From: Amphirosellinia nigrospora
Lineage: Eukaryota; Ascomycota; Sordariomycetes; Xylariales; Xylariaceae
Direction: 5' to 3'
Assembly: GCA_004123355.1 (NCBI GenBank)
Contig: SCHM01000002.1
Location: forward strand, 9,335,569 to 9,399,568
Length of the DNA: 64,000 nt
In this document: in pieces, positions 47,739 through 58,622 of the stretch
How the letters are laid out: each line of letters begins with the position of its first letter
Numbering within the stretch: position 1 is the stretch's first letter
The notes under the pieces: generated by a model
Seen by the model: only the letters and a program-made list of their open reading frames with translations
Told to the model about the DNA's origin: nothing
Database searches by the model: none
Position numbers and translations under genes: made by a program

Positions 47739-49858
47739 CCTGAAGATTCAAAGGGCGTATATGATGCGGATTTGACCAAGCAGCTCGAGACAAGCTTGTC
47801 AGGCAGCACGTACAAGGCACCGACTTATATTTGCATCGTGCTTGAACCACGTCAATCCCGATACGCCTTCACCCCCTTTATTGAGTTTGTAAACCAACGT
47901 CACCCGACGCTTCGTGGCCGTACCACCCCAACAATACTCCCTTGCTCTTCTAAATTCATACAAGTGTAGATGGGCTGCCTGTCGTCCTGGCCTTCCCGAA
48001 TAGTATCCAAAGAGCAGCCCACGCCTTCGGCATTCCCTCCATCTTCTTCCATGAACCTTGACCGTTTTGCATGTGATGGGTAAAATCCCTCGCTGTAAGA
48101 ACTTCTCCTATGATCAACACTGCCGCGAGCAAAGTTACATTTTTAGGTAATGGTATTGCCGGTGACGAGTGGGCTGGCCGGGAGCACAGGGCTCCCTAGT
48201 CGCCGTACTGCTAGGGTTTTACGTCGGGAGTGTGATGGACGTGACGGCCGTGGCACCCATAAGGGTAACAGCGGCCAGAAACGATGTGACTTAACCCAGC
48301 AACGAGCGAGTCACAACGCAGACCAGATGCCCTTTTTGGACAGTGTTGCTTGCGGGGAAACCCCAGTCTCAGCGGGATTGGCGTCACCAAGCCTTCTGAC
48401 CGAGCTTTTTGTATGGGGGTTTGACCGGGGAACTGTGTCCTATTTTAAAGTAAACGAATGCGAACGATTCGATATGAATAGACACAATTGCGATCGGCAT
48501 ATTTATAATACAGAGGCTCTGATTGGAAAATGAGTTGGTCGCGAAAGGTTCGCCAAATCCAGTCAACATCTCGCATCGTGTTATTCGTCAAGGGCTTCGG
48601 TGCATCATCTCTCAAGTTTACGACAATGATTTGGATACGTAGCGTAAATTTTTTCGAGGGCGACTTCCTGCGCGGTAAAGTATCTCTGCCAACGGAGATC
48701 AATTAGGACTCAGCCGAAAATACTTAGCCGAGGATGAGAAAGCCCTTATAGGGCAGGCTTGCCTGCCTTTGACTGCTATACTGTGTCGTAGAGTGAGCTA
48801 AATACGAGTATCCAAATACGATAGTGTCATTTTGCGAGTTGGCTTGTTACCTCATACCGCTTGATTGATAAACATGTTGCGTTAGGTACAATTATGGCGA
48901 TCCTCTCATGAGCTGGCTCGTAGACATCACGTATTTTAGGTGGCAGGATTTCGTGATAACACGGCATGGCTAAAGCGATTAGGTGATGGGGATGAGAATC
49001 TCTAAAAGTGGTGTTGAGACAGGTCTTGTTTAAACCAACACACCGCTTATTCTAGACCCCGCGAATGAACACTGATCGATAAAAAGCCGACTATTCGAAT
49101 GCTTGTTTTAGTGAATAGGAGAAAAGAAAGCCGGTAGTTGTTAGTTAACTCACTAATTCGGCATATCAGAAAGTAAAAAATTATTCGAATACGTCGAGAC
49201 AAGCTCCGTCAACGAGATCCTTCAGCTCGGCTTAGATTCAACCCGACTTACATAGCTTACTCTACTATTAAGTGCTAATGTGTTTGGTGTGCAAACAGAT
49301 CCTTTGGGCCACCAAGTAGTGGCGTGTTGGAGATGCAGTACAGTGTACGGTAGGATTCTAGTCGTCGATCATTCATCAGGGCGTTTGGGAGATACAGAGC
49401 TTCTCCGCATCACGCCTCAGCATTTGAGTGGCTTGTCGCTACTATAGGAAGTACTTTGCTAACCCCCGCAATGCGTCTAGATCTCGGAAGACTAGCATAC
49501 TAGCTCTGCGCACTGTAAGACTACTGAGGTGGTTGGCGCCGCGTCTCTGACGGTCTTACCCAGACAAGCAAATAGTGACGTTCCTGACACTTGGAACCCC
49601 TCAGAGAGGCCTTGGGTTTGCAGCTTGCCTGCCACTAATAGTAAGTAAGTATGTTTCTCTCAGCTCGGTATAATAATCATGCTATGCCCCTCAATTGGTG
49701 CCAGCAAAGACTAGCAGACAACCATATGAATAGTGCCATTTTTGGAATGCTGTCTCGGTCATCCTTTAGGCCTCTTTGTTTTGATCATTGCCAACTCAAT
49801 CCCTTTCGCCCACTTGTCCTGGACTGTTGTGCCTCCATACCTAAACATATCGCCCAAT
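47739..49858. other. Divergent intergenic region
   Basis: About 2.1 kb between the FAD oxidase (-) and the CFEM gene (+). Only short, unsupported frames. AT-rich around 48800-49200. No recognisable element. Confidence 0.5.
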
Positions 49859-50628
49859 ATGAAGTCACTCCTAATCGTGAGCGCCGCGGCCCTCGTCTAT
49901 GCTCAGGCAGACAGCACCGGATATTTCCCAGGTGAACCGTCGTGTGCTGTGAGTGACAAACAAACCTCTTGGAATCTGAAGCTTGCTGAGCTGACCATGA
50001 TGCCGCACCACAGCTTCCTTGCTTGTCTTCCGCCATCACCGCCGCCGGCTGCCAACTCAGCGACATCGCGTGCCAATGTGGCCCAACGCAGACGGCCATC
50101 GCCAGTAAAGTGGGCGCCTGCCTCTTCTCGAAGTGCACCGATCCCAAGGACCTCGGGGCGGCCGTGAACGCTGGCCAGGCCGTGTGCTCGAGCTTCCTCG
50201 CCGGCGAGCTCAGCTTCACGCAACCCGATGGACCAGTAATGACACCGACGCCTGTTCCCGGTTCTTCGGGCAGCGCCAGCGGCACGAGTGTCATTATGAC
50301 TGACCCGCCGACTCCGACGCCGACCAGGACTGGCAACGACAGTGGAACTGGAGCTGGGACTGGAACCGACAGCAGTAGCGGCAGCAGCAGTGGCAGCAGC
50401 AGTGGTAATAGCGGCGGATTCAGCAGCGCAACCGTCTCCATGAGTATCACATCAGGAGGCACTCATACAGATACTCTCCTGGGCCCATCCACGCCGATTA
50501 TTACAGGCTCTATTACGGGCATAGGACCAAGCTCTCCCGCCACCTCTCCCACCAACGCCGCGGCGAATCCGACAAGACTTGGCGCTGGTATTCTGGCAGG
50601 TATTATTGGTGTTGTTGCATTCTTGTAA
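49859..50628 (+). CDS. CFEM-domain GPI-anchored protein
   Basis: Secreted, wall- or membrane-attached cysteine-rich protein; CFEM proteins act in haem/iron acquisition, adhesion or host interaction. Exon 1 (49859-49948) gives 30 codons with signal peptide MKSLLIVSAAALVYAQA, and exon 2 is 50014-50628; the 65-base intron joins in phase. The eight-cysteine CFEM pattern is complete: PSCALPC, then C after nine residues, QLSDIACQC with the conserved Asp, C after thirteen, LFSKC, and a last C sixteen residues on. A Ser/Gly/Thr/Pro-rich spacer with GSSS repeats follows, then a GPI-type tail (GAGILAGIIGVVAFL). 234 residues, no disruption. The Asp in the fourth-cysteine region is the residue linked to haem binding in characterised members, but function here is untested. 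Confidence 0.95.
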
Positions 50629-51104
50629 GAAGCTGCTGTCCGGCTGCGGAAGTTGCTTGATGTAAGGAAAACGGAACTCAGAGTTAAAAAAAAAAAACCC
50701 CCAGGGAACTAGGCGAATCAAACGGATCTACGATTGTCATGTTAGTTTCCATGTTATGAGTTATTGGACTTCTAAGGTTGTATCTAATATGTCATTGGCA
50801 TACATCGGTTCTTATCACACGTCTTGGATGACTGAAATAAGCTTAATACCTACATTGGAACTATGAGCATCTGGTGTCCATATGCATGTGTCGACCCGCT
50901 GTCACACCTGGTTTTGCTGCAACGCATTAGGAGGGAGATTTATCCAAAACAACAAATTCCTATATCTTCTCGAACAAAATATTCTATGGTGAGGGATATT
51001 ATGATTTTTCCATGTTAATCACATGTTGCTCGCGTTGGGCAAGACATAAAAGACCTACCTAGGTACCTAAGTCTAGACACCAGTATAACTCAATTAAAGC
51101 TATA

Positions 51105-51466
51105 CGGAGGTCTGGGCCAAAATCACCCATTATCCTTGACAATGGTGCAAAGTGCAAATAGAAAAGATTGTATACGGTGTGGCGGCTTGGCAAGCAGTCC
51201 ATCGGGCCGCCGGCAGCCCGACAGCGTTAACAACAGCCTTAGAAGCTGACTAGGCATCTACCCAACCAGGTAGGCTAAGCCCTGAACTCCGCTATAGCTA
51301 GCGCTTGCTGTGCCCTATCTGCGCTAACGTTATAGTAGTGGTCCGTATTCTTAAGTATTGCCGGCCCGAAACACTGCTCTCCAAGCCGTTATACCGTATA
51401 CAATCTTTTCTATTTGCACTTTGCACCATTGTCAAGGATAATGGGTGATTTTGGCCCAGACCTCCG
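51105..51466. mobile_element. MITE with 74-bp perfect terminal inverted repeats and TA flanks
   Basis: Bases 51105-51178 and 51393-51466 are exact reverse complements over 74 bases, starting CGGAGGTCTGGG. The match then continues imperfectly for about 25 more bases inward (CGGCTTGG/GCAGT blocks). TA flanks both ends (51103-51104 and 51467-51468), the target duplication expected of the Tc1/mariner superfamily. Length is 362 bases with no coding capacity. The perfect ends suggest recent insertion or little mutation since. It lies upstream of MED31 (start 51685). Confidence 0.9.
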
Positions 51467-51684
51467 TACATGATATATAATTATTCACTCACACAACAAT
51501 AACGTTATAAGCTATGTACTAGGTACCGTCGTACCCACAATTAGCTACCCATGTGCGCCTTCAACCGGCCCATGCCCACCTGGATGGACACATGCACGCA
51601 TCTTTATACTTGAAGTTCCTGAGATAGGTAGCCGGGCAACCGTCCTTGCATTCCTTCTCCATTATCCACCGGTTCAATCGAACC

Positions 51685-52170
51685 ATGACTTCAACGGCAC
51701 AAGTACCTCCTTCTCCGGAGGCGGAGCCAAAGTACGGCGGTTACACTCGGTTCGAGATAGAGCTAGAGGTAGGCAACAAGATGCAGTCTCAGCAACAGCT
51801 TCCTGCTCCCTGGGCTTATCGCATTGTACCTCGACTATTTATTTCCTTTCATCCCGCTGATATCTAAACGTACGGCCATGTTAACAGGTATCTCTAGTTC
51901 GTACAGTCACTCGCTAACCCATTCTACCTCAACCATCTTGCATCACAGAAGCTCCTAAATGATCCGGCATTCGTCGCATATCTAGCATACCTCCAGTACT
52001 GGAGCCGGCCACCCTATATCAAGTATCTGAACTACCCCGGTCCGACGCTCAAACATCTCGAACTCCTACAGGAAGAACGATTCCGCCAGGAAATTATAAG
52101 CCCCGACCTCGTTCAGGCATTGGCCGCTGAAGGCGTCAAAGCGTCAGTAGAGTGGCACAAGGACGAATAA
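51685..52170 (+). CDS. MED31: Mediator complex subunit 31 (Soh1)
   Basis: Subunit of the Mediator middle module, linking activators to RNA polymerase II. Exon 1 (51685-51768) encodes MTSTAQVPPSPEAEPKYGGY and TRFEIELE; exon 2 (51898-52170) starts FVQSLANPFYLNHLA. It carries the near-invariant Soh1 core FVAYLAYLQYWSRPPYIKYL and YPGPTLKHLELLQ. 118 residues, in phase, intact and of the usual family length. It ends 276 bases before the convergent RPC11 stop. The MITE at 51105-51466 ends about 220 bases before its start codon. Confidence 0.96.
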
Positions 52171-52446
52171 GGCGAAACATAGCATACGTAATCACAGGAT
52201 ATCACCAGGAGATCAAGAAGAAGAGGATGTCTTAGTCTAATCTACAAAGGAGCAAAAATCGGGGGTATAATTACTACTGGCAATTGTCGAAACATCAAGT
52301 GATCGCTGGAAAACAATAATACCACACCACCCATTACCGACATCGCTTATGGTTTCTTTGCCTAGACCCTATGCAAAACACCAACGCCAACCCCATCATC
52401 GCTATCGCCACCACACGAGAGCTTTTTCATCAAACGGATTCCTCTA

Positions 52447-52896
52447 TTAGTTCTCTCTCCAGCGGTGCCCACACGTCATGCACTATATCTCGTCAGCACC
52501 GCAGGGCGCAATATGTCGATATGATGAGGCTGAGGGTTACCTTGTAGAAGCTAGTCATGGGCTCATCGGCACTTCGAATCTGGACCTGGTAGAAAGCGGC
52601 CTCTTTTCCTTCACAAGTTCCGGTCGGACATTGGACGGCCGTCTTGTCGGCATTGGCCCAAGCCTCGGGGCCGCCGAAAACATCTTCGCGCTCCTTCTTC
52701 TTGAAATATCGGCGCGAGTACATGGGCTCCTCGATAGCGTGCTGGTAGGGACATGTGCGACACTCGAGCCTGTTGCGGCCGCTCTCGGGCGACGCCGAGA
52801 CGGTCAAGATATTGCTGCACTGAGGACAGACTACTCGCCTATCAGCTTATCGTTCCCATTACAGAAGGTGAACGGGGGTTGCCTACAAAGCAGCAT
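52447..52896 (-). CDS. RPC11: DNA-directed RNA polymerase III subunit RPC11
   Basis: Small Pol III subunit related to Rpb9 and TFIIS, needed for RNA cleavage and termination-reinitiation. Exons 52896-52887 (10 bases: Met-Leu-Leu and the first base of Phe), 52830-52541 and 52482-52447 join in phase to 111 residues, the family length. The N-terminal zinc ribbon is CPQC ... CRTC (with CRTCPYQ). The C-terminal TFIIS-type ribbon carries QCPTGTC, the catalytic acidic hairpin QIRSADEPMTSFYK, and CMTCGHRWREN. RSADEPMT and the GHRWRE end separate it from Rpb9 and TFIIS. No disruption. Confidence 0.95.
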
Positions 52897-53565
52897 TATG
52901 ATTATAGAAAATTCCAATGATTAGGCAGTATATTCTGGTCCCTCTCGATCTTCGGCGTGTGTGATTTGCTATAACATGGTTATGTTTGTCTTAAGGTGAA
53001 TAGAATATTCTTTTGCAGATTTGAGTCAATCCGTAGCCCGCATTCACCCGTGATAGTTTCGCAAAGAGCACTAGAGCGAACCTTGGAACGCTACAACTAG
53101 GTATGGTGGGGGCCGACCCGCCACCGACAGGTCCTGCCAGTGGGTAGCTCCCGATCTCATCCCACCAAAACCAACCCACTATAACCATTGGCCACGCTGA
53201 TTCGACTGGACCCCGCAGTGGGGTTGTATTGGGTGCAAGGTACCGTGGTTCGTGTTTGGAGGGGCTTGAACTTGGTATGTCTAAGGGATATATCACTGCC
53301 ACCTCCTTCAGGCGCTTCGCAAGCATCGCATCGCCAAACCAACAGGGCAGCAGAACAAAGACGACGGATGGCCTAAGACGATCCCCACGGTGTATACCAC
53401 TTATACTGTTAGACTGATTCTAAACTGCTTCTAATTTCGGCTTCGGTGGCTCTTCCGTTTCGAATACGGGTCCTGGCCTTTCTGCGTCGTCTCTGTGCCC
53501 CACGTGTGCGAAGAGCTGCGTTCGTTTCGTATTTGACCTGTGCAATAATCACACGAGACCCGGCT
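52897..53565. promoter_or_regulatory. Divergent promoter region, RPC11 / ankyrin gene
   Basis: 669 bases between two start codons on opposite strands, so it must contain both promoters. Small frames inside have no features. A single element cannot be assigned. Confidence 0.55.
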
Positions 53566-54413
53566 ATGGCAGACGCGTTCGAGGTACACCGCAGTAGAAC
53601 AACAGTCCGAGGCCGGCACCTACTAATATTCGCTAGGGAGCGTCTGCAGGGGAGCAGCTCATCGAGGCTTGCCGGCGAAACAATGTCGAGCTGTTGACTG
53701 AGATCATCGAGAACTGCAAGAACGACGACGAGGTATCGCGTCTGCTTAATAACACGACAAGCGTCATGGGGAATCATCTCTACCATGAAGCTGCTCTGCG
53801 AGGAAACTGTATGTGTCGTGCTCCCTCTGCTCTTATATATATATATACACCCCTGGCTCCGCCTTGCGCACGGTAGAATATACTGGCTGGTTGTCTAAGC
53901 AGATCGACACTAATGTCCTCCCCTCATTGTCTTAGACGAGATTATCGACATGCTCCTCGACCAGCACGAGTTCGAATGCGACCCCCTAAACCGGGCCGAG
54001 GGGACACGCCCCTGCACAGCGCCATCCGGTGGATCAACAGCGAGCCCCCGGCCCAGCGCGAGTTCGGCAATGCCTTGGTGGAGATGATGCTGGAGGCCGG
54101 CTCGAGCACGCGCGTCAAGAACAAGGCGAAGCTCACGCCATACCAGCTCGTCGACCCCCGAAACGTGGGCCTGCGGGAGCTGATACAGAAACACGAGTAC
54201 GCGGCCCTCAACGCCGGGGACTTCGTCGCCGCCGACGAGATCCAACAGCCCAAGAAGACGAACAACAACAACAACAATAACAACGCGAGCGCGCACCTGG
54301 ACGTGTCTGCGGCGGCTGCCGACGACAGCGACGACGATGCCGAGTTCTCGGGGAGCGATGACGAGGAGCGCGCCGAGTGGGAACGAAGACGAAATGCTAA
54401 GAAAGGCCGGTAG
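53566..54413 (+). CDS. Ankyrin-repeat protein, YGL242C-like
   Basis: Small ankyrin protein of the group including yeast YGL242C, function unknown. Exons: 53566-53583 (MADAFE), 53637-53808 (GEQLIEACRRNNVELLTEII ... NHLYHEAALRGN) and 53936-54413 (YEIIDMLLDQHEFECDP, then DTPLHSAIRWIN and LVEMMLEAGSSTRVKNKAK). Ankyrin consensus pieces (LHEAA-type and TPLHSAI) are visible. The C-terminus has an eight-Asn run (54262-54285) and an acidic stretch (DDSDDDAEFSGSDDEE) ending in basic residues, often seen in nuclear or nucleolar proteins. In exon 3 the frame slips by one at the GGGG near 53999-54002: EGDTPLH needs one more G. Introns are otherwise clean. Confidence 0.85.
54262..54285 (+). repeat. AAC microsatellite coding poly-Asn
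   Basis: Run of AAC/AAT codons giving eight asparagines within the ankyrin protein's tail. Confidence 0.85.
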
Positions 54414-55803
54414 GCTGGCTGTGACGGTGGTTTATTACACAGAGAGATATATTTTGTACCGGATTACCTACAGAGTTGGCTGCGCGGCATTAGGATGGCT
54501 TTCAGTATCATGGCTTTGTTTGGGACGGCGCGAGTATGTGCCATAGCAACGCATAGAACTAAGTAAATATACATAACATAAGGCTTTTTAAAACTTCAGT
54601 GAAGCAGTGTGGGGTATCCCGAACTACTTTCAAGGAAAGATTGAAGATGTGAATTCCAGCGCTGGGCTACGGTGGTATCTCATCCTAGCATAAGGCTAGA
54701 TATAACTCTAAGTAGGTACCACGTTATTTAGCCATAAAAGTAAAAACAGAAAGATAATAGAGCTCAAATTTCTTTAAAGCTGTAATGTCCATCACGTCCC
54801 CTTCCACAGGTTATTTAAACATTTTAATAGATATGCATTCACCACCTTATAAGTCTTGGTCGAGATATATCCCCTTTACTTTATGTGCTTTCCCATGAAC
54901 AGTATCTTCGAATCTCCTCTTGTAGTAGTATACTTTAGAATGGTGAGATGCTATACATTAGTACCTACCTCAGGAATTTATGTGGTTCTGGAATTCCATA
55001 GACAATGTTCTCTTCAATAATAAACTTAGTTATGATAGCTAATCTATCCGGAAAGGAGCGAGACTCGAGATTACCCACAAACTCGAGCTAAAGTAAAAAG
55101 AGATTTAGAAGAGACGGATATCGTGAAAGATTTCCTCACTAGGCATCTGCAACAACCAGCCTTGGTACCTCTCTTCCCTCTACCTCTTCTCCCTCTACCT
55201 CTCTCCTCTACCTCTCTCCCTCTACCTCTCTCCCTCACCTCTCTCCCTCTACCTCTCTCCCTCTACCTCTCTCCCTCTACCTCTCTCCTCTACCTCTCTC
55301 CCTCTACCTCTCTCCCTCTGCCTGGCTCATTTAAATATTAGCGATAAAGCCAAAGTTATTATCTTGGCAAACAATCTTTAGGTGAAACTACAACATTCAA
55401 CAGTCAACAGTCCACGACTTATATATTACCTTCATTCCCATAACGCCAGCATTAGAGTATGATGTTAACTCAACGCAGAACCGGTAACGATAATGCGAGA
55501 AGGCCGATGTGAAACTTTACTTGGTCATAATGTAGGTATTCTACAACGTATAAATGTTTATGAGCTCTAGGTAGGTTTCGAGAACGATACTGCTTACACG
55601 AGATACTCCCAACACCGGCCTCGCCCTCCCCTAAAAAGGTAGAGGACAAAGAAGGACGTACAAAACCTAATCCAATGCCATTCTATCATGCCTTGTCGAT
55701 GATGTAGGGTATACTGTATAATCAAAGCCTCCATTCTAATCCGAACGCCATCGTGATTATTCCTTCATAGCCTCCAAAGCCAACTCTTTATAAACCACCC
55801 ATT
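54414..55803. other. Intergenic stretch with minisatellite
   Basis: 3' flanks of the ankyrin gene (+) and the thaumatin-like gene (-). AT-rich at 54560-55100. Contains the pyrimidine minisatellite described separately; no gene. Confidence 0.55.
55165..55321. repeat. 14-bp pyrimidine-rich minisatellite
   Basis: About eleven copies of a CTCTACCTCTCTCC unit, with a few 12- and 13-base variants. Nearly pure C+T apart from one A per unit, giving strong strand asymmetry. Confidence 0.9.
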
Positions 55804-57063
55804 TCAAGAAAACAGTAACAGGGCAGAAACAACGACCATGTGAAACACCAGAAAATACCCTAGAAGAGGACCAGCGAGGTGTGGTGCTGCGCTGTCCTTC
55901 GATTCAATATAGCTCACATTCATAGCGTTGAGCAGAATCTGAGGAGTGACGGTCCCACCGCTGGCGATGTGGTTCAGTTCATCCGAGAACGTAGCCAGTA
56001 TATTCGTGCTTCTACCTTCGGGACAAAACACGATCTCCCATCCACCTCCCATGGGGACGATGAAGGTCGAGTGTTTGTCGTCAAAGGCATAGCTGTACGC
56101 GTCCGGGCACACAGTCTTGGCGTACGTGGAGTACAAGCTCGGCTGGCAGACGTCTGGGTCGTTGTACTTTCCAGTGCAACAATCCTTGGGTTTATTGCTT
56201 GACGTGCAGGCGCTCTTGCACGGGTCGAACACGGGCCGTTGGATGTTGTCGTCCGGGTATGGGTAGATCCCGTCGCCTGGCTTGTCTGGTGGAATGCCTG
56301 CAAGTCCCAGGGGCACCAATTGGTCAGGTCTCGATTGGTGATTATAGCTTCGTATGGCATGGGATATGTGACATTGGTGTAGGTGAGACCAGTCAAGCTT
56401 GGTGTGCTCAGAAAACCGGTGGTGGCAATGCATGCCGGGTTAACTAGATTTGGTGGGATAAAGGTCGTATTGTCTGCTGGATGGTAGACGATGCCTAAGG
56501 GCAGATTATAACCGTCGACCAAGAGATATCGTAGAATGTCTGAACGCCTCCCACGCCGCCCGCGAGATTAAACTCGGCCAGAGTTGCAGGTGCGGCGCCC
56601 TGTCATACATATAAGCCTCTCAAGTAACGACACAGGGTCAAAATAAGGCCAGTCACTTACACCAAACACACAATCTAATTTTCCCATACAATCTCCTGTT
56701 TGGCAGGTTGCCGAATCACCACCAATGTGCAATTCGTCCGACCCCATACTCTTCCAGCCCAAGTCGGGCCAACGGTCAGACTCCTCGTCTTCCCTGGGCC
56801 AAGTTCGAATCCATGGCTTTCAGGGGCCTCTCCGGCCTGGGACGCGTGCCAGGCCACAAGACATCCGGGCAATTGTTGGTTACAATAAGCGGGATGGGTC
56901 TGTCGCGCTTGGTGAGTGGCCGTGTTATGCCTTTGCCGGCACTGTTGGGTGATAGATAGTTAAATTTGAACAGCTCATGGTTACTCGGATACACAACGGC
57001 TGCTACTTCCGGGAGTTGAAATAGCAGCAACAAAGCTGTAGTTAGAAGATACGTTCTCCCCAT
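55804..57063 (-). CDS. Thaumatin-like GPI-anchored protein, frame-broken
   Basis: Predicted secreted thaumatin-family protein. The Met at 57063 opens MGRTYLLTTALLLLFQLPEV, a signal peptide. Thaumatin hallmarks follow: IPLIVTNNCPDVLWPG, then FELGPGKTRSLTVGPTWAGR with VWGRTNC, TCQTGDCMGKLDC, PATLAEFNL, QTFYDIS, LVDGYNLPLGI, DPCKSACTSS, VCPDAYSYAFDDKHSTF, and a hydrophobic GPI-type tail (LLGYFLVFHMVVVSALLLF). An intron near 56605-56665 separates the GDC region from the LAEF region. The blocks are in order but in changing frames, with about four single-base slips near 56850, 56730, 56530 and 56300. The order and conservation argue for one gene. Whether it is a pseudogene or mis-sequenced is open. 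Some family members act on beta-glucans; none of that is shown here. Confidence 0.8.
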
Positions 57064-58622
57064 TCGTTCGCTTTGACGGCTCTGAGCCCAGGACCGTCCG
57101 CGCATGCTGCCTCGTTGCACTATCGGCGCTCTATGGGGTTAGATACGTTGGTAAGTACCTTTGTCTGAAGGTAATGTAAGGGGCAGCGCAAGTGAAGTCG
57201 GATTTGGCGCGTCGTGGGGCGACTGAGACGGCCGAGTCATCATCCAACCAAGAATTGGGAAACAGCAGTACTATCCTTCAAGCACTGGTTTTCCACACGA
57301 TGTTGGCCAAGCAAGGGATTCGGAGTGCTAGCCGGGAGGAAACCACAGATTGATTATCTGTGGTAGCTAAATGAAGTGTCTGAAGGGGTTCTGATTGGCA
57401 AAGAGACGGAACAGTTAGTTGCAGTCGCTACTTGGGCTAAAAATTCCAAACATAATCAGGAGCCAGCGGTGTACTCGGAGGGGAGTGCACTGATGGGCAG
57501 TGAGACTCACTGGCGTTACTGTTGAGTATATATCGCTGCGAATACTCGGGCAAACCCGGCAGGATAAATATATACAGGGAATCGCAGAGTACGAGAGGTA
57601 GTGGTAGCAATCAGGACCAGAACTAGAGCAAAGATACTAAATGGTATATCCCCTATAGGTAGACAGGCAGGTCCAGTACGTAGGGGAAGAGGAAGAAAAG
57701 ATGGGTATTAATGAAAAGGAATGTTAGCAGTGGGTTGGCCATGATTGAATTGGCGCCATCGTCAGAGAGAGAGGGTTAACAAGGTTAATTCAAAACGGAC
57801 TGAGATCGGCAAAGCGAAGTTAAAAATATAAAAAAAAGACGGCTTTGCGTTGCTCGAGGGTGGCTGCCTCGATCTTCTGGTGTTAACGCTGCTGCCGTCG
57901 TCAGGCCAAAGCGCATTGGCGCCTCACGTTTTAGGCGATGACGTAGCGGGGATAATTGGGTACCCTGTTTCTTGGTCAGGTACGGCACTGCATCACCATG
58001 TATATATATATATGCAGCATAGATGCAACGGTATACCCTGTCAACTCGCTATCACGTCGAAGGATCTTGTCCACACTCAATTAGCTACCGAGGTACTATA
58101 GGTATTATGTGCCCCTGTCTGTCTTAATACGGTAACTTCGGTGCTTGAGTCTACTCCGGATAGCAACTATCAAAGTGTGTTCTTACAGGTAGTATAATTT
58201 GATACCATGAATTCTAGAATGTTTTGGGTCGCAATTACGTGGCTTCAAGTTCTACCAGCTATTGAATAAGGACAAGTTTGCGTTTGCGCGAGGTTCACGA
58301 ATTCTCAGACTTGAAGAGTTGTCTTAAGTAGTTGTTTGATAGCTTTGACCGCCTTGGTAGCCTTTTCATACCCAGGTCTTTCTTCGTCAATCATCCACTC
58401 GTCCAGATTGGAATGGCTGCTGCAGATCTATCTGCAACATAAGGAAATGCTCTTTCCCCTGAGGTGGTATCTCGAAGTGCGATATATAGCCGAAGTCCAT
58501 CTGTGCACTTATATGCATCATTGTGCTGCGCGGAGGTATCAGTGGGGGTAATATGAAAAATTTATGTCGAAAAAAATCAGAATCGTCCATTCCGCTATGC
58601 AATTCTCCCAGTCCATCTTTTT
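57064..58622. other. Intergenic stretch
   Basis: About 1.5 kb between the thaumatin-like start and the 3' end of the Hsp70-like gene. A short AT microsatellite lies near 58000-58013. No gene supported. Confidence 0.5.

Noticed and set aside
52447-52896. RPC11 gene considered as Rpb9 or TFIIS
   Set aside because: Length of 111, RSADEPMT hairpin and GHRWRE end fit RPC11; Rpb9 lacks this acidic hairpin arrangement and TFIIS is much longer.
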